Below, in pieces: positions 41,960 through 53,174 of a DNA stretch of 64,000 bases. Position 1 is the stretch's first letter, and every line of letters starts with the position of its first letter. The stretch spans positions 62,001 to 126,000 of the forward strand of contig JACKJV010000006.1 of assembly GCA_020637775.1 (NCBI GenBank), in the 5' to 3' direction. The notes under the pieces were generated by a model, which worked only from the letters and a program-made list of their open reading frames with translations, did not search any database and was not told the DNA's origin. The stretch comes from Brucellaceae bacterium (lineage in GTDB: Bacteria; Pseudomonadota; Alphaproteobacteria; Rhizobiales; Rhizobiaceae). Made by a program: the position numbers and the translations under genes.

Positions 41960-43633
41960 ATGACAGAGACACCCGATACACTCCGCATTGCCGTCGCCCA
42001 GCTCAACCCCACCGTGGGCGATATCTCCGGAAACCTTCAGCTTGCCCGCGCGGCGCGAGCCGACGCGCGCCGGCATGGCGCCGACCTGGTGCTGTTTCCC
42101 GAACTCTTCATCGCAGGATATCCGCCGGAGGACCTGGTTCTCAAGCCGGCTTTCGTGGATGCCTGCGAGCGGGCCATGCGCGACCTGGCCAGCGAAACGG
42201 ATGACGGCGGGCCCGGTGTGGTGATCGGCCTGCCGCTCAGGCGCGAGACCGGCTTGCACAATTCGGTCGTTTTGCTGGACGGCGGCGCGGTGAAGGCGGA
42301 GCGCCACAAGGTGGATTTGCCCAATTACGGCGAGTTCGACGAAAAGCGCGTGTTTCAGCCCGGGCCCATGCCGGGGCCTGTGAATTTTCGCGGCGTACGC
42401 CTCGGCCTGCCGGTATGCGAGGATATCTGGGGCGATCTCGGCGTCTGCGAAACGCTTGCCGAAAGCGGGGCGGAGATCCTGCTGGTGCCCAACGGCTCGC
42501 CCTATTACCGCGGCAAGGTCGACGTGCGCCACCAGGTTGTGATCCGCCAGGTGATCGAAAGCGGCTTGCCGATCCTCTATGCCAATTTCTGCGGCGGTCA
42601 GGACGAACTCGTTTTCGATGGCGCCAGCTTCGGAATCCAGGCCGACAAGTCGCTGGCTTTCCAGATGAGCCAGTTCGAGGCGCAGGTCATGGTGACGACC
42701 TGGAAGCGCGAGGGCGAAGGCTGGCGCTGCGAGCGCGGTCCCATGTCGCGCATTCCCGACCGGGAAGAGGCCGATTACCGGGCCTGCATGCTGGGCTTGC
42801 GCGACTATGTCGACAAGAACGGGTTCAAGAACGTCGTACTGGGGCTTTCGGGAGGCATCGATTCGGCGATCTGCGCGGCGCTGGCGGTGGATTCGCTGGG
42901 CGAGGAGCGGGTGCATTGCATCATGCTGCCCTACCGCTATACATCGGAGGAATCGCTGGCCGATGCGCAAGCCTGCGCGCGCGCGCTCGGCTGCCGCTAC
43001 GACATCGTGCCCATCGAGGCGCCGGTGCAGGGCTTCATGGCCTCGCTCTCCGACATGTTCGAAGGAACGAACGAGGGCGTGACGGAGGAAAACCTGCAAA
43101 GCCGCACGCGCGGCACCATCCTGATGGCGATCTCCAACAAGTTCGGCTCCATGGTCGTGACCACCGGCAACAAGAGCGAGATGAGTGTTGGCTATGCCAC
43201 GCTCTATGGCGACATGAACGGCGGCTTCAACCCGATCAAGGACCTCTACAAGATGCAGGTCTATGCGCTGTCGCGCTGGCGCAACGGTCATGTGCCGCCC
43301 ACCGCGCTCGGACCGACCGGCTTCGTCATCCCGCAGAACATCATCGACAAGGCACCGTCGGCGGAACTCAGGCCCGACCAGACCGACCAGGATTCGCTGC
43401 CGCCCTATCCGGTTCTGGACGACATCCTGGAATGTCTCGTGGAGCACGAGATGGGCGTGGACGCGATCGTCGCACGCGGCCATGACCGGGCGCTGGTGCA
43501 TCGCATCGAGCACCTGCTCTACATTGCCGAATACAAGCGGCGCCAATCGGCGCCGGGCGTGAAGATCACGCGCAAGAATTTCGGCCGCGACCGGCGCTAT
43601 CCGATCACCAACCGATTCCGCGACCGGAGCTGA
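41960..43633 (+). CDS. nadE: Glutamine-dependent NAD+ synthetase
   Basis: A 557-residue two-domain enzyme for the last step of NAD+ synthesis. The N-terminal nitrilase-like amidase has Glu48 (LFPELFIAG), Lys117 (AERHKVDLPNYGEF) and Cys153 (LPVCEDIWG), its catalytic triad, and releases ammonia from glutamine. The C-terminal synthetase has the P-loop GLSGGIDS at about 295-302, followed by TGNKSEMSVGYATLYGD. The ATG at 41960 gives the family N-terminus (TLRIAVAQLNPTVGDI). Deamido-NAD and ATP are substrates. Confidence 0.96.
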   Translation: MTETPDTLRIAVAQLNPTVGDISGNLQLARAARADARRHGADLVLFPELFIAGYPPEDLVLKPAFVDACERAMRDLASETDDGGPGVVIGLPLRRETGLHNSVVLLDGGAVKAERHKVDLPNYGEFDEKRVFQPGPMPGPVNFRGVRLGLPVCEDIWGDLGVCETLAESGAEILLVPNGSPYYRGKVDVRHQVVIRQVIESGLPILYANFCGGQDELVFDGASFGIQADKSLAFQMSQFEAQVMVTTWKREGEGWRCERGPMSRIPDREEADYRACMLGLRDYVDKNGFKNVVLGLSGGIDSAICAALAVDSLGEERVHCIMLPYRYTSEESLADAQACARALGCRYDIVPIEAPVQGFMASLSDMFEGTNEGVTEENLQSRTRGTILMAISNKFGSMVVTTGNKSEMSVGYATLYGDMNGGFNPIKDLYKMQVYALSRWRNGHVPPTALGPTGFVIPQNIIDKAPSAELRPDQTDQDSLPPYPVLDDILECLVEHEMGVDAIVARGHDRALVHRIEHLLYIAEYKRRQSAPGVKITRKNFGRDRRYPITNRFRDRS

Positions 43634-43729
43634 CCGGCGCGGCCGGCTTCTGCGTCGCTTCGAAAAGATTGGTCCGAAATCCGCCTTTGCGCGCTATCGC
43701 CGCATGTCGCCGCGGGATATAGCGGGAGC

Positions 43730-44971
43730 ATGGACATTCTTTCCTTTCTCGCCCGCAATATCCGCTGGATCGGCGGTTGTTTCCTGCTCACCTTCTTTTC
43801 CTCCTTCGGCCAGACCTTCTTCATCTCGCTCTCGGCCGGCGACATCCGGGCTGAATACGGCCTGAGCCATGGCGGTTTCGGCACGCTCTACATGGGCGCG
43901 ACGCTGGCCAGTGCGCTGACATTGCCCTGGCTCGGCCGCATCGTGGACCGCTACGGTCCGGCGCAGGTGGCGCTCATCATCATGCCGGCGCTGGCGGCCG
44001 CGGCACTTTCAATGGCCTTTTCCACCCATATCGCGCTGCTCTTCGTCACGGTCTACATGCTGCGCCTGTTCGGCCAGGGGATGATGACGCAGAACGCGCT
44101 GACGGCGACGGGGCGCTGGTATGCCGCCAACAGGGGCCGGGCGGTGTCGCTCGTCAGTCTCGGCCACAATGCCGGCGAGGCCATTTTCCCGCTGCTCTTC
44201 GTGGCGGTGGCGGGCATGATCGGCTGGCGGATGAGCTGGGTGGCGGCGGCGGTGTTCCTGCTGGCTGTCGGGCTGCCGGCCATCTGGTCGCTGGTGCGGG
44301 TGGAGCGCCAGCCGCATTCCTCCGATCCCGTGATGCGCAAGCCGCAGGTGGCGGACTGGACGCGCGCGCAGGTGCTTCACGATCCCCTGTTCTGGTTGCT
44401 GCTGACCGGCGTCCTGGCGCCACCCTTCATCGGAACGACGGTGTTCTTCCACCAGGTCTATCTGGTGGAACTGCGTGGCTGGGCCATGACCGATTTCGCA
44501 GCCTCCTTCGCGGTCATGTCGGGCATGGTGATCGTCTTCTCGCTGATCTGCGGCGCGCTGATCGACCGCTATTCGGCGGTAGCGGTGCTGCCGAGCTTCC
44601 TGCTGCCGCTGGCCGGTGCCTGCTTCTTCCTTGGCGCTTTCGAAGGGGTCTGGAGCGCCTTCGTCTTCATGGCGCTGCTTGGCGTTTCCTACGGGTTTTC
44701 CGCCACGCTGTTCGGCGCGCTCTGGCCGGAAATCTACGGTGTGAAACATCTGGGCGCGGTTCGCTCGGTCATTGTCGCCTTCATGGTCTTTGCCACGGCC
44801 ATGGGGCCTGGCCTGACCGGTTTCCTGATCGATCTGGGCGTGCCCTATCCGGCGCAGATCATGGCGATGGGCGTCTACAGCCTGTTTGCCGCGGGCATGC
44901 TGACAATGGTTTCGCGAAAGCTGGCGGCGCGAACCCGTGCGGCGCTTGATCTTGCCGACGGGCAAGGGTAG
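43730..44971 (+). CDS. MFS transporter
   Basis: A 413-residue carrier with about twelve hydrophobic helices. Motif A-like [12 protein letters not shown] follows helix 2, and a central loop ([21 protein letters not shown]) separates the halves. It belongs to the MFS_1 superfamily, in the oxalate/formate- or monocarboxylate-like branch by general look, but no substrate-specific motif is visible. The ATG at 43730 lacks a strong SD. It lies between nadE and gltX in the same direction. Confidence 0.85.
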   Translation: MDILSFLARNIRWIGGCFLLTFFSSFGQTFFISLSAGDIRAEYGLSHGGFGTLYMGATLASALTLPWLGRIVDRYGPAQVALIIMPALAAAALSMAFSTHIALLFVTVYMLRLFGQGMMTQNALTATGRWYAANRGRAVSLVSLGHNAGEAIFPLLFVAVAGMIGWRMSWVAAAVFLLAVGLPAIWSLVRVERQPHSSDPVMRKPQVADWTRAQVLHDPLFWLLLTGVLAPPFIGTTVFFHQVYLVELRGWAMTDFAASFAVMSGMVIVFSLICGALIDRYSAVAVLPSFLLPLAGACFFLGAFEGVWSAFVFMALLGVSYGFSATLFGALWPEIYGVKHLGAVRSVIVAFMVFATAMGPGLTGFLIDLGVPYPAQIMAMGVYSLFAAGMLTMVSRKLAARTRAALDLADGQG

Positions 44972-45011
44972 GCCGTCGCAATCCCGTCCTTCTTGCCAAG
45001 GTGCAGATACC

Positions 45012-46385
45012 ATGACCGTTACCGTGCGTTTCGCTCCCTCGCCGACCGGCTACATCCATATCGGCAATGCACGTACCGCGTTGTTCAACTGGCTCTTTGC
45101 GCAACAGCAGGGCGGACGCTTCATCCTGCGCTTCGACGACACGGATACGGCGCGCTCCGAGCGGCGCTTTGCCGACCAGATCGAGGCGGATCTGGCCTGG
45201 CTCGGCATCAGGCCGGACAGCGTTGAGCGGCAATCGGAACGGGCCGGGGCGCATCACGCGGCGGCGGAAAAGCTGAAGGCGGCCGGTTTGCTCTATCCGT
45301 GCTACGAGACGACGGAGGAACTGGACCGGCGGCGCAAGATCCGGCTGTCACGCCGCCTGCCGCCGGTCTATGGCCGCGAGGCGCTGAAGCTGACGGACGC
45401 GCAAAAGGCTGCGTTCGAGGGCGAGGGGCGCAAGCCGCATTGGCGGTTTCTCCTGCCCAATCACGATGGCGATCCCTTCGCCACGAAGCGCACCGAGGTG
45501 CATTGGGACGACATCATCCGCGGGCCGCAAACGGTCGACCTGGCCTCCATGTCGGATCCTGTTCTGATCCGCGAGGACGGCAGCTATCTCTATACGCTGC
45601 CATCGGTGGCCGACGACATTGCGATGGGCGTGACCCATATCATTCGCGGCGACGACCATGTCACCAATACGGGCGCGCAAATCGCGCTGTTCGAGGCGCT
45701 GGGCGCTGCCGCGCCTGCCTTCGGGCACCACAACCTGCTGACGACGGCCAGCGGGGAGGGGCTATCCAAGCGCACCGGCGCGCTGTCCGTTCACCAACTG
45801 GCCGGAAACGGCTATGAACCGATGGCGGTCAACGCGCTTGCCGTGCTGATCGGCACATCCGGCGCGGTGCATGCCGTGCCTGACATGGCGACGCTGGTGG
45901 ACAGTTTCGACATTGCCAGCGCATCGAAGTCGGCTGCGAAATTCGACCCTTCGGAACTGGACACGCTCAATGCCGCGCTGGTGCATGACTCGCGTTTCGA
46001 GGCCGTGCGGGACCGGCTGGCAAACCTCGGCATAGCGGGGGACAAGGCGGAGGATTTCTGGCTGGCGGTGCGCGGCAACATCGCGCGTGTCGACGAGGCG
46101 GCCGATTGGTGGCGTGTGGTGACCCAAGGGCCGGACACTGCCGAAACCGTCGGACCGGACGACCTCGATTTCGTGCGCACTTCCTTCGGCATGCTGCCGC
46201 CGGAGCCATGGGACGGGACCACCTGGAAGACGTGGACGGATGCGGTGAAGCAGGCAACGGGCAGAAAGGGCCGCACGCTCTTCATGCCGCTGCGCATCGC
46301 GATTACCGGACGGCGTTCCGGCCCGGAGCTTTCAGATCTATTGCCTCTTCTGGGTCGGGAAGAAACGTTGGCCCGACGACCCTGA
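45012..46385 (+). CDS. gltX: Glutamyl-tRNA synthetase
   Basis: A 457-residue class I aminoacyl-tRNA synthetase charging tRNA(Glu) (and often tRNA(Gln) in this lineage). The HIGH motif is [16 protein letters not shown] (residues 6-21), and the KMSKS-equivalent is GEGLSKRTG near residue 245. [12 protein letters not shown] and [12 protein letters not shown] are the GluRS signatures. Alphaproteobacteria usually have two gltX copies, and the C-terminal anticodon domain here is somewhat short; which copy this is cannot be told. Its last 83 bases overlap the opposite-strand DUF2865 gene. Confidence 0.95.
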   Translation: MTVTVRFAPSPTGYIHIGNARTALFNWLFAQQQGGRFILRFDDTDTARSERRFADQIEADLAWLGIRPDSVERQSERAGAHHAAAEKLKAAGLLYPCYETTEELDRRRKIRLSRRLPPVYGREALKLTDAQKAAFEGEGRKPHWRFLLPNHDGDPFATKRTEVHWDDIIRGPQTVDLASMSDPVLIREDGSYLYTLPSVADDIAMGVTHIIRGDDHVTNTGAQIALFEALGAAAPAFGHHNLLTTASGEGLSKRTGALSVHQLAGNGYEPMAVNALAVLIGTSGAVHAVPDMATLVDSFDIASASKSAAKFDPSELDTLNAALVHDSRFEAVRDRLANLGIAGDKAEDFWLAVRGNIARVDEAADWWRVVTQGPDTAETVGPDDLDFVRTSFGMLPPEPWDGTTWKTWTDAVKQATGRKGRTLFMPLRIAITGRRSGPELSDLLPLLGREETLARRP

Positions 46386-47451
46386 TCCGGCGTTTCGTCT
46401 CGTCATCATCCGTACCGGGCTCCTTTCCCAACAGGCTGCGCAGGCTTTCCTCCGTCAGGCCGCCCGCGGCATTGGCCGCCGTTTCGGGATCTGCTGCCGG
46501 GTCCGGTCGCGGCCGGGGAACGGGCATGGCCGGCGTATCAGTCTCCGGCTCCTGCCGGGTTTCACCGCCACCAATGACGGCATAGTTTTTCGCCGGTTTG
46601 CAGGCGCATCCGCCGGGCCGTTTGAAGCCGGGATCGCGGTAGGCGAAGGCGGCCGGCAGGGCCGTATAGGGTTCGCCGGAAAGCGAGACCATGTCCTCGG
46701 GTTCCTCGATGCCGCTGCGATGGGCGTAGAGGCGGACATCCACGCCCGGGCACATGGCCTGGCATGCATCCTGATCGCGATAGAAGAATTCCGGCGTGGT
46801 GGAAAACGACATCGGGAAGTAATAGCCGTCGCAGGTGCGAACGCAGAGCGTGCGGTAGGTGCCGCCGTCGAAAGACCCCGAAAGACCGGGTTCCAGGACG
46901 GTGACGGAGCTGTTTCCGCCGTCCTCGCGCGGTTCGAACAGGCGCTTGCGCAGTTCGAAATCGCGTCTGGCTGTGGCAATGGAATCGGGGAGGCGGCGAA
47001 CCACGCGCTGCTTCGGCGCTTCGCGGCAGCGATTGGCGCGGATGCCGGCGAGGATGCGCCGGCGCTCGGCTGCCAGCGACCCGCGTCCGGCGCCCTGAAG
47101 CTGGCGCTCCAGCTTTGCCAGATTGGCCCGCATGGAGCGGATGGACCCGGTGATGACGGCGCAACGGCCTGCCTCGTCCCTTTGCAGGCGGACGACGGAA
47201 CCGTCGCATCCCATCTGGCGGGCGCGCCGTTGCGCGATGCGCATCTGCCGCTTCTGTTCACCGATCGCCACGCGATAGCGCCGCGCCATTGCCGGTTCAC
47301 GGCTGCTGTCATCGGTGAGGGCGGCCAGGCGTGCTTCCAGCCTTTGGCAAAGCGGGCTCGCCGCCCCGGCGGGCGCCGGGATGACGGCGAGAATGCCGAT
47401 GGCCAGCATGGCTGCCGCTATCGGGCCGGTCAAAGGCGAGGTCGAACGCAC
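46303..47451 (-). CDS. DUF2865 family exported protein
   Basis: A 382-residue protein with signal peptide ending PAPAGAAS. A coiled-coil N-terminal part (about 35-160) with [14 protein letters not shown] and [24 protein letters not shown] precedes the DUF2865 core [61 protein letters not shown]. Cysteines are paired and probably disulfide-bonded. The function is unknown; this family is largely restricted to Hyphomicrobiales. Its C-terminal tail converges on and overlaps gltX by 83 bases. Confidence 0.87.
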   Translation of the reverse strand: MRSTSPLTGPIAAAMLAIGILAVIPAPAGAASPLCQRLEARLAALTDDSSREPAMARRYRVAIGEQKRQMRIAQRRARQMGCDGSVVRLQRDEAGRCAVITGSIRSMRANLAKLERQLQGAGRGSLAAERRRILAGIRANRCREAPKQRVVRRLPDSIATARRDFELRKRLFEPREDGGNSSVTVLEPGLSGSFDGGTYRTLCVRTCDGYYFPMSFSTTPEFFYRDQDACQAMCPGVDVRLYAHRSGIEEPEDMVSLSGEPYTALPAAFAYRDPGFKRPGGCACKPAKNYAVIGGGETRQEPETDTPAMPVPRPRPDPAADPETAANAAGGLTEESLRSLLGKEPGTDDDETKRRIRVVGPTFLPDPEEAIDLKAPGRNAVR

Positions 47452-47567
47452 GGGCCGCTCCCTGCCGGCCTGGACGATGGCCGGTGTCGTCCGGCCATCC
47501 TGACCGGACTAGGTTAATCGCTGCTTTCAGCCTCGCCGGCAAATCGGGCGAAATCAGGCCGGGGCGC

Positions 47568-49880
47568 CTATTCGGCGGCCTCGACCATGTCGCGCGCCGG
47601 CTGGGAAGCCTCCACGACGGCAAGCGCAGTCATGTTGACGACGCCGCGCGAGGTGACCGACGGCGTCAGGATATGGGCCGGGCGCGCCGTTCCGAGCAGG
47701 ATAGGGCCGACATGCAGGGCGTCCGTCATGGTCTTCACGGTCGTCAGCGTGATGTTGGCGGCGTCAAGGTCCGGGAAAACCAGAAGATTGGCTTCGCCGG
47801 AAAGCGAGGAATGGGGAAAGACACGCTGGCGCAGGATTTCGGACAGGGCGCTGTCGCCATGCATCTCGCCGTCGCATTCGAGATCGGGGGCGGCGCGGTG
47901 CAGGATTTCCGCGGCCTTGCGCATCTTCAGGGCGGAGTTCGAATCGCGGGATCCGAAATCGGAATGCGACAGAAGCGCGGCCTTGGGCTCGATGCCGAAG
48001 CGGCGGATTTCCTCGGCGGCCAGCAGCGTCATTTCCGCGACCTCCCCGGCGGTCGGATCAACGCTCACATAGGTGTCGGTAAAGAAGGTCACGCCACGTT
48101 GCGAGATCAGCATGGACAGGGCGGAATAATCCTCCACGCCTTCGCGAAGGCCGATGATCGAGCGGACCTGGCGCAGATGCCGCTCGAAACGGCCTTCCAG
48201 TCCGCAGATCATGGCGTCGGCCTCGCCCCGGGCCAGCGCGATGCAGGCGATGACGGTGTTGTTGGTGCGCACCAGCGTGCGGGCAGCCTCCACGGTGACG
48301 CCACGCCGGCCGGTGCGCGCGATCAGTTCATTGACGTAATCGCGGTAACGCGGATCGTCTTCCGGGTTGATGAGTTCGAAATCCGTGCCGGGCCGGATCT
48401 TCAGGCCAAAGCGTCCCAGGCGCCGCTCGACCACCTGGGGACGGCCGATCAGGATGGGCGTCGCTATGCCTTCCTCCAGCACGACCTGGGCGGCGCGCAG
48501 GACGCGCTCGTCCTCCCCCTCGGCATAGATGACGCGCTTGGCGGCTGCCTTCTTGGCGGCCGAGAAGACCGGCTTCATCACCAGGCCGGAGCGGAAGACG
48601 AAGCGGTTGAGCTTGTCGACATAGGCATCCATGTCCGTGATGGGCCGGGCGGCGACCCCGGTTTCGGCCGCCGCCCTGGCGACGGCAGGGGCAATGCGCA
48701 GGATCAGGCGCGGATCGAAGGGCGAGGGAATGAGGAATTCCGGCCCGAAGGTGGGCGTGTCGCCGGTATAGGCGCGGGCAGCGACGTCGGACACTTCCTC
48801 GCGGGCGAGCGCTGCAATGGCGCGCACGGCGGCGAGCTTCATCGCTTCGTTAATGGCGCGGGCACCACAATCCAGCGCGCCACGGAAGATGTAGGGGAAG
48901 CACAGGACATTGTTGACCTGGTTGGGGAAGTCCGAACGGCCGGTGCAGATCATGGCGTCCGGGCGGGCGGCGCGTGCCACGTCCGGCATGATTTCCGGCG
49001 TCGGATTGGCCAGAGCCATGATGAGCGGGCGCTCGGCCATGTCCTCAAGGTATTCCGGCTTCAGCACGCCTGCCGCCGACAGGCCGAGAAAGACGTCGGC
49101 ACCGGGAATCACCTGGGCCAGCGTACGCATCGGCGTGTCCTTGCAATAGGGCTCCTTCCAGCGGTCCATTTCCTCGTGCCGGCCCCTGAAGGCGACGCCG
49201 TGGCGGTCGGTGATCCATATGTTGTCACGGCTGGCGCCCAGTTCGACAAGCAGGTTGAGGCAGGCAAGGGCGGCCGCGCCGGCGCCCGATGTCACGATCT
49301 TGACATCCGCCAGCCGCTTTCCTGCCAGTTCCAGTCCGTTGAGCACGGCGGCGGCCACGATGATGGCGGTACCATGCTGGTCATCATGGAAAACGGGAAT
49401 GCCCATGCGTTCCTTCAGCGTCTCTTCCACCTCGAAGCATTCGGGGGCCTTGATATCCTCCAGGTTGATGCCGCCAAAGGTCGGTTCCAGCGCCTCGATG
49501 GTGCAGACCATCCGCTCCACGTCGGGCGCATCGATCTCGATGTCGAAGACATCGATGCCGGCGAATTTCTTGAACAGGACGGCCTTGCCTTCCATGACAG
49601 GCTTGGAGGCCAGCGGGCCGATATTGCCCAGCCCCAGAACGGCCGACCCGTTCGACACGACACCGACGAGGTTTGAGCGCGCGGTGTAGAGCGCGGCCTT
49701 GCCGGGATCGTCGCGGATGGCCAGACAGGGCGCTGCCACGCCCGGCGAATAGGCAAGCGCCAGGTCGCGCTGGTTGCCAAGTGGCTTGGTGGCCTGGATC
49801 TCCAGCTTTCCGGGGACAGGATACTGGTGGAAGAAGAGGGCATTCTCGTCGAGATCGCCCTTGTTGCTTGTGTTTTCCAT
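47568..49880 (-). CDS. maeB: NADP-dependent malic enzyme fused to phosphotransacetylase-like domain
   Basis: A 770-residue MaeB-type enzyme. Residues about 1-420 are the malic enzyme: [49 protein letters not shown] and [17 protein letters not shown] are its signatures, including the malate/metal-binding and NADP domain. Residues about 435-765 resemble phosphotransacetylase (PTA_PTB) and are thought to be regulatory. It decarboxylates malate to pyruvate with NADP. The ATG at 49880 has GGGGAGAAA upstream. It runs opposite to gltX and is alone. Confidence 0.96.
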   Translation of the reverse strand: MENTSNKGDLDENALFFHQYPVPGKLEIQATKPLGNQRDLALAYSPGVAAPCLAIRDDPGKAALYTARSNLVGVVSNGSAVLGLGNIGPLASKPVMEGKAVLFKKFAGIDVFDIEIDAPDVERMVCTIEALEPTFGGINLEDIKAPECFEVEETLKERMGIPVFHDDQHGTAIIVAAAVLNGLELAGKRLADVKIVTSGAGAAALACLNLLVELGASRDNIWITDRHGVAFRGRHEEMDRWKEPYCKDTPMRTLAQVIPGADVFLGLSAAGVLKPEYLEDMAERPLIMALANPTPEIMPDVARAARPDAMICTGRSDFPNQVNNVLCFPYIFRGALDCGARAINEAMKLAAVRAIAALAREEVSDVAARAYTGDTPTFGPEFLIPSPFDPRLILRIAPAVARAAAETGVAARPITDMDAYVDKLNRFVFRSGLVMKPVFSAAKKAAAKRVIYAEGEDERVLRAAQVVLEEGIATPILIGRPQVVERRLGRFGLKIRPGTDFELINPEDDPRYRDYVNELIARTGRRGVTVEAARTLVRTNNTVIACIALARGEADAMICGLEGRFERHLRQVRSIIGLREGVEDYSALSMLISQRGVTFFTDTYVSVDPTAGEVAEMTLLAAEEIRRFGIEPKAALLSHSDFGSRDSNSALKMRKAAEILHRAAPDLECDGEMHGDSALSEILRQRVFPHSSLSGEANLLVFPDLDAANITLTTVKTMTDALHVGPILLGTARPAHILTPSVTSRGVVNMTALAVVEASQPARDMVEAAE

Positions 49881-50078
49881 GTGTTTTCTCCCCGAAATGC
49901 ACTGGCCCGTCGGCTGTCTGAAGGCGCTGGCGAAGCGGCGCCAACGATGGCTGGCGCGGCAAGACCGCAGGCATGCCCTTGGGTCATTCTAAAACATGTG
50001 GCGAAACGGATTGCCAAGGAATTCAGCAATCTGTTTCGCCGTGTCCGGAAGGCAGGTCATGCCGGCGGCTGCGGCCGC

Positions 50079-50858
50079 TCAGAACGCGCTGGTATAGAGC
50101 CCGCCATCGACCAGGATGTTCTGGCCGGTGATGTAGCCGGCGTGGCTTGAACACAGGAAGGCGCAGACCTTGCCGAATTCCTCCGGATTGCCGAACCGGC
50201 GGGCCGGTATTTCGGCGGCCTGGGTGGCCGCGATGTCGTCCTCGCTGCGGCCTGTCCGCTGTGAAGCCATGCGAAACCCGCCGCGCAGGCGGTCGGTGTC
50301 CATCTTGCCGGGCAGCAGGTTGTTGATCGTCACGCCCTTGCCGGCCACGCCGCGCGACACGCCGGCCAGGAAGGACGTCAGGCCCGCGCGAGCGCCCGAG
50401 GACAGGTCCAGTCCCTCGATCGGCATGTAGACCGACAGCGAGGTGATGTTGACGATCCGGCCGAATCCGCGCCCGGCCATGCCATCCATCACGGACTGGA
50501 TCAGTTCCAGCGGTGTGATCATGTTCTGGATGAGACCGTCGATCATGGCGCCGCGGTCCAGATCGCGGAAGTCCTTGCGCGGCGGGCCGCCATTGTTGTT
50601 GACGAGGATGTCCGGGTCGGGGCAGGCGTCGAGGACGGCCTTCTGGCCGTCCGGCGTCGAAATGTCGGCTGCAATGACATGAACGGTGGCGCCCGTCGCC
50701 TGGCGGATTTCGTCGGCGGTGGCATTCAGCGCCAGCTTGTCGCGGCCGTTCACGGTAATCTCGCAGCCGGCCTCGGCGAGCGCCCAGGCGCAGCCCTTGC
50801 CCAGCCCCCGGCTGGACGCGCAGACGATGGCCTTGCGGCCGGAAATGCCAAGATCCAT
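50079..50858 (-). CDS. Short-chain dehydrogenase/reductase family protein, atypical (no YxxxK)
   Basis: A 259-residue Rossmann-fold protein. ASSRGLGKG provides the TGxxxGxG-equivalent cofactor motif, NNNGGPPR replaces the usual NNAG, and SLSVYMPIEGLDLSSGARAGL aligns with the catalytic region. Where classical SDRs have Tyr-x-x-x-Lys, this protein reads LSSGARA, so the canonical catalytic tyrosine and lysine are missing. The NNNGGPP subgroup with this replacement is known; its reaction is not clear to me. GGAGGAC precedes the ATG at 50858. It follows the epimerase gene on the same strand. Confidence 0.8.
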   Translation of the reverse strand: MDLGISGRKAIVCASSRGLGKGCAWALAEAGCEITVNGRDKLALNATADEIRQATGATVHVIAADISTPDGQKAVLDACPDPDILVNNNGGPPRKDFRDLDRGAMIDGLIQNMITPLELIQSVMDGMAGRGFGRIVNITSLSVYMPIEGLDLSSGARAGLTSFLAGVSRGVAGKGVTINNLLPGKMDTDRLRGGFRMASQRTGRSEDDIAATQAAEIPARRFGNPEEFGKVCAFLCSSHAGYITGQNILVDGGLYTSAF

Positions 50859-50925
50859 GAAAGTCCTCCTGATGTCCTGTCCGGCGGTCAGCCTGACCAT
50901 GGCCTTGCGTCCGGTATGATCTGCC

Positions 50926-51909
50926 CTATCCCCAGAGGGCGGGTTCGGGCGGCGATATGATGGAGCCGGAATAGCGCAACGGGTGGTGCCGGTCGCGGGC
51001 CAGCAGAAGCGGTCCGTCCAGATCCACGAATTCGGCTTCCTGGGCCAGCAGGACGGCCGGCGCCATGGCCAGGGACGTTCCCACCATGCATCCGACCATG
51101 ACGGCAAAGCCCATTTCGTGGGCGGCATCGCGCAAATGCAGCGCCGCGGTCAGTCCGCCGGTCTTGTCGAGCTTGATGTTGATGGCGTCGTAAAGGCCGG
51201 CCAGGCCGGCGAGATCGTCTGCCGTATGGACGCTCTCGTCGGCGCAAATGGGAACGGGATGCGGAATCTCGCGCAGGAGTGCGTCCTGGCCGGCGGGAAG
51301 CGGCTGCTCGACGAGGATGGCGCGGTAGTGGGCGGCCGCCAGCATGTTTTCGCGGATATTGTCCTCGGTCCAGGCCTCGTTGGCATCGATGATGAAATGG
51401 GAATTGGGGGCGGCGGCAGCGACCGCGTGCAGGCGCTTGATGTCATCCTCGCCGCCCACCTTGACCTTGATGACATGGCGATGGGCGGCGGCGCGGGCAC
51501 GGTCGGCCATGTCTTCCGGGTGGCCAAGCGAAACGGTATAGGCCGTTTCGACGGGGCGCGGCGGGAGCCGGCAGGCGCGCCTGTGTGCCGGAACGCCGGT
51601 CATCTTGGATTCCAGATCCCACAAGGCGCAATCCATGGCGTTGCGGGCTGCGCCGGGCCGCATGGCGGACATCAGGCCGGTGCGGTCGAGACCGCCGCTG
51701 ACGGCATCGGCGATGGCCGCGATCTCGTCCATCACGCTCTCGACGGTCTCGCCATAGCGTCCATAGGGCACGCATTCGGCCCAGCCGGCCGCGCCGGCTT
51801 CCTCGACATGGACTGTGACCACGTCCGCATCGGTCTTCGATCCGCGGGAAATGGTGAACGTTCCGGCAATCGGAAAACGCTCCTGTGTGACGGAAAGTCT
51901 ACGCGTCAT
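50926..51909 (-). CDS. dgcA: Dipeptide epimerase (L-Ala-D/L-Glu type, enolase superfamily)
   Basis: A 327-residue member of the mandelate-racemase/muconate-lactonizing branch. The catalytic lysine motif IKVKVG, the metal ligands IDANEAW, VEQPL and ADESV, and the second base KLDKTGG are all present and ordered as in L-Ala-D/L-Glu epimerases. Those enzymes recycle murein peptides. The ATG at 51909 is preferred over 51957. It is divergent from mlaE and close upstream of the SDR gene; given the peptidoglycan-related genes elsewhere, a murein-recycling role is reasonable. Confidence 0.87.
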   Translation of the reverse strand: MTRRLSVTQERFPIAGTFTISRGSKTDADVVTVHVEEAGAAGWAECVPYGRYGETVESVMDEIAAIADAVSGGLDRTGLMSAMRPGAARNAMDCALWDLESKMTGVPAHRRACRLPPRPVETAYTVSLGHPEDMADRARAAAHRHVIKVKVGGEDDIKRLHAVAAAAPNSHFIIDANEAWTEDNIRENMLAAAHYRAILVEQPLPAGQDALLREIPHPVPICADESVHTADDLAGLAGLYDAINIKLDKTGGLTAALHLRDAAHEMGFAVMVGCMVGTSLAMAPAVLLAQEAEFVDLDGPLLLARDRHHPLRYSGSIISPPEPALWG

Positions 51910-51985
51910 GGTTTTCTTTCTTCGCGCTGCCCAACCTGCGCTCATGCCAAGTGACAAGGCCGGACACCGGCCCTACAACACTCCT

Positions 51986-53167
51986 ATGTTGAACGAGGCG
52001 TCCGGGCAAGAAGTGAAGAATTCGAATGCGGGCCATCCTGCGGCTCCGGTCGTGGAGACCGTGCGGGAGGGCGGTGCGGTGCTCGTGCGCCTGAGCGGCG
52101 ACTGGGTGACGCGCAGCGTCGGCACGGCCGACAGGGCCATGCGCCGGCTGGAGCGCGAGCAGAGCGATTCGCTGGTGATCGATCTTGCCGGTATCGGCCA
52201 TCTCGACACGGCCGGCGCCTGGCTGGTCGAGCGGCTGGCGGCAGCGGCGCAGAAGAGCGGCAGGCCAGTCGAGATCACCGGCGCGCGGCGGGAATACGCC
52301 ACGCTGCTGACCGCCGTGCGCGATGCGGCGGGCATCGAGCATCCGCCGGCGCGCCATGCGCGATTCGGCCTGCTCGGCCTGTTCGCAGGCGTCGGCGGTG
52401 TGGTCTTCCGGTTCGCGGAGCAGTTCATGCTCGCCATGCATATCCTGGGGGCGACGATCCGCGGCGCGCAGCTCAAGTTCGGCCGCGGCCATGCCATTTC
52501 ACTGACCGCCATCGTTCACCAGCTGGACCGGGTCGGCGTCGGTGCGATCCCGATCGTCATGTTGATGTCGGGGATCGTGGGCGCGATCATCGCGCAGCAG
52601 GGTGCATTCCAGATGCGCTATTTCGGCACCGAGATTTTCGTGGTCAACCTGGTCTCCATCCTCGTGCTCCGCGAAATCGGCGTGCTGCTGACGGCCATCA
52701 TGGTGGCCGGCCGTTCGGGCAGCGCGATCACGGCCGAAATCGGCTCCATGAAGATGCGCGAGGAAATCGACGCACTCACGGTGATCGGCCTCAATCCCAT
52801 CGGCGTGCTGGTCTTTCCGCGCCTTGTTGCCCTCGTCATCGCCATGCCCTTGCTGACGGTTGCCGCCAATGCGGCAGCTCTTGGCGGTGCCATCATCACC
52901 GCCTGGTTCTATTCGGGCATCGAGCCGGAAACCTTCATCCAGCGCATGCATACCGGCATCGACCTGTCGACGATCTTTTCCGGCCTGATCAAGGCGCCTT
53001 TCATGGGACTGATCATCGGCGTCATCGCCGCCATGGAGGGCATGCGCGTGCAGGGCAGCGCCGAATCGCTCGGGCGGCAGGTCACGGCATCCGTGGTCAA
53101 GGCCATTTTCTGCGTCATTGTCGTGGACGGGCTGTTCGCCATGTTCTACGCCGCGATCGACTATTGA
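51986..53167 (+). CDS. mlaE: MlaE-type ABC lipid-transport permease with N-terminal STAS domain
   Basis: A 393-residue protein. Residues about 20-105 are a STAS-like domain (VRLSGDWVTRS, LVIDLAGIGHLDTAGAWLVERL) fused to the MlaE permease, with GIVGAIIAQQGAFQMRYFG, REIGVLLTAIMVAGRSGSAITAEIGSM and MRVQGSAESLG as signatures. The complex moves phospholipids between the outer and inner membranes. Start uncertain: ATG at 51986 or 51944. It is followed seven bases later by mlaF, then mlaD and a lipoprotein gene. Confidence 0.92.
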   Translation: MLNEASGQEVKNSNAGHPAAPVVETVREGGAVLVRLSGDWVTRSVGTADRAMRRLEREQSDSLVIDLAGIGHLDTAGAWLVERLAAAAQKSGRPVEITGARREYATLLTAVRDAAGIEHPPARHARFGLLGLFAGVGGVVFRFAEQFMLAMHILGATIRGAQLKFGRGHAISLTAIVHQLDRVGVGAIPIVMLMSGIVGAIIAQQGAFQMRYFGTEIFVVNLVSILVLREIGVLLTAIMVAGRSGSAITAEIGSMKMREEIDALTVIGLNPIGVLVFPRLVALVIAMPLLTVAANAAALGGAIITAWFYSGIEPETFIQRMHTGIDLSTIFSGLIKAPFMGLIIGVIAAMEGMRVQGSAESLGRQVTASVVKAIFCVIVVDGLFAMFYAAIDY

Positions 53168-53174
53168 GGCGACG

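Noticed and set aside
47484..49676. A 730-residue plus-strand open frame across maeB
   Set aside because: It is the antisense shadow of maeB; high GC gives long stop-free antisense frames. The translation has no recognisable domain and maeB is unambiguous.
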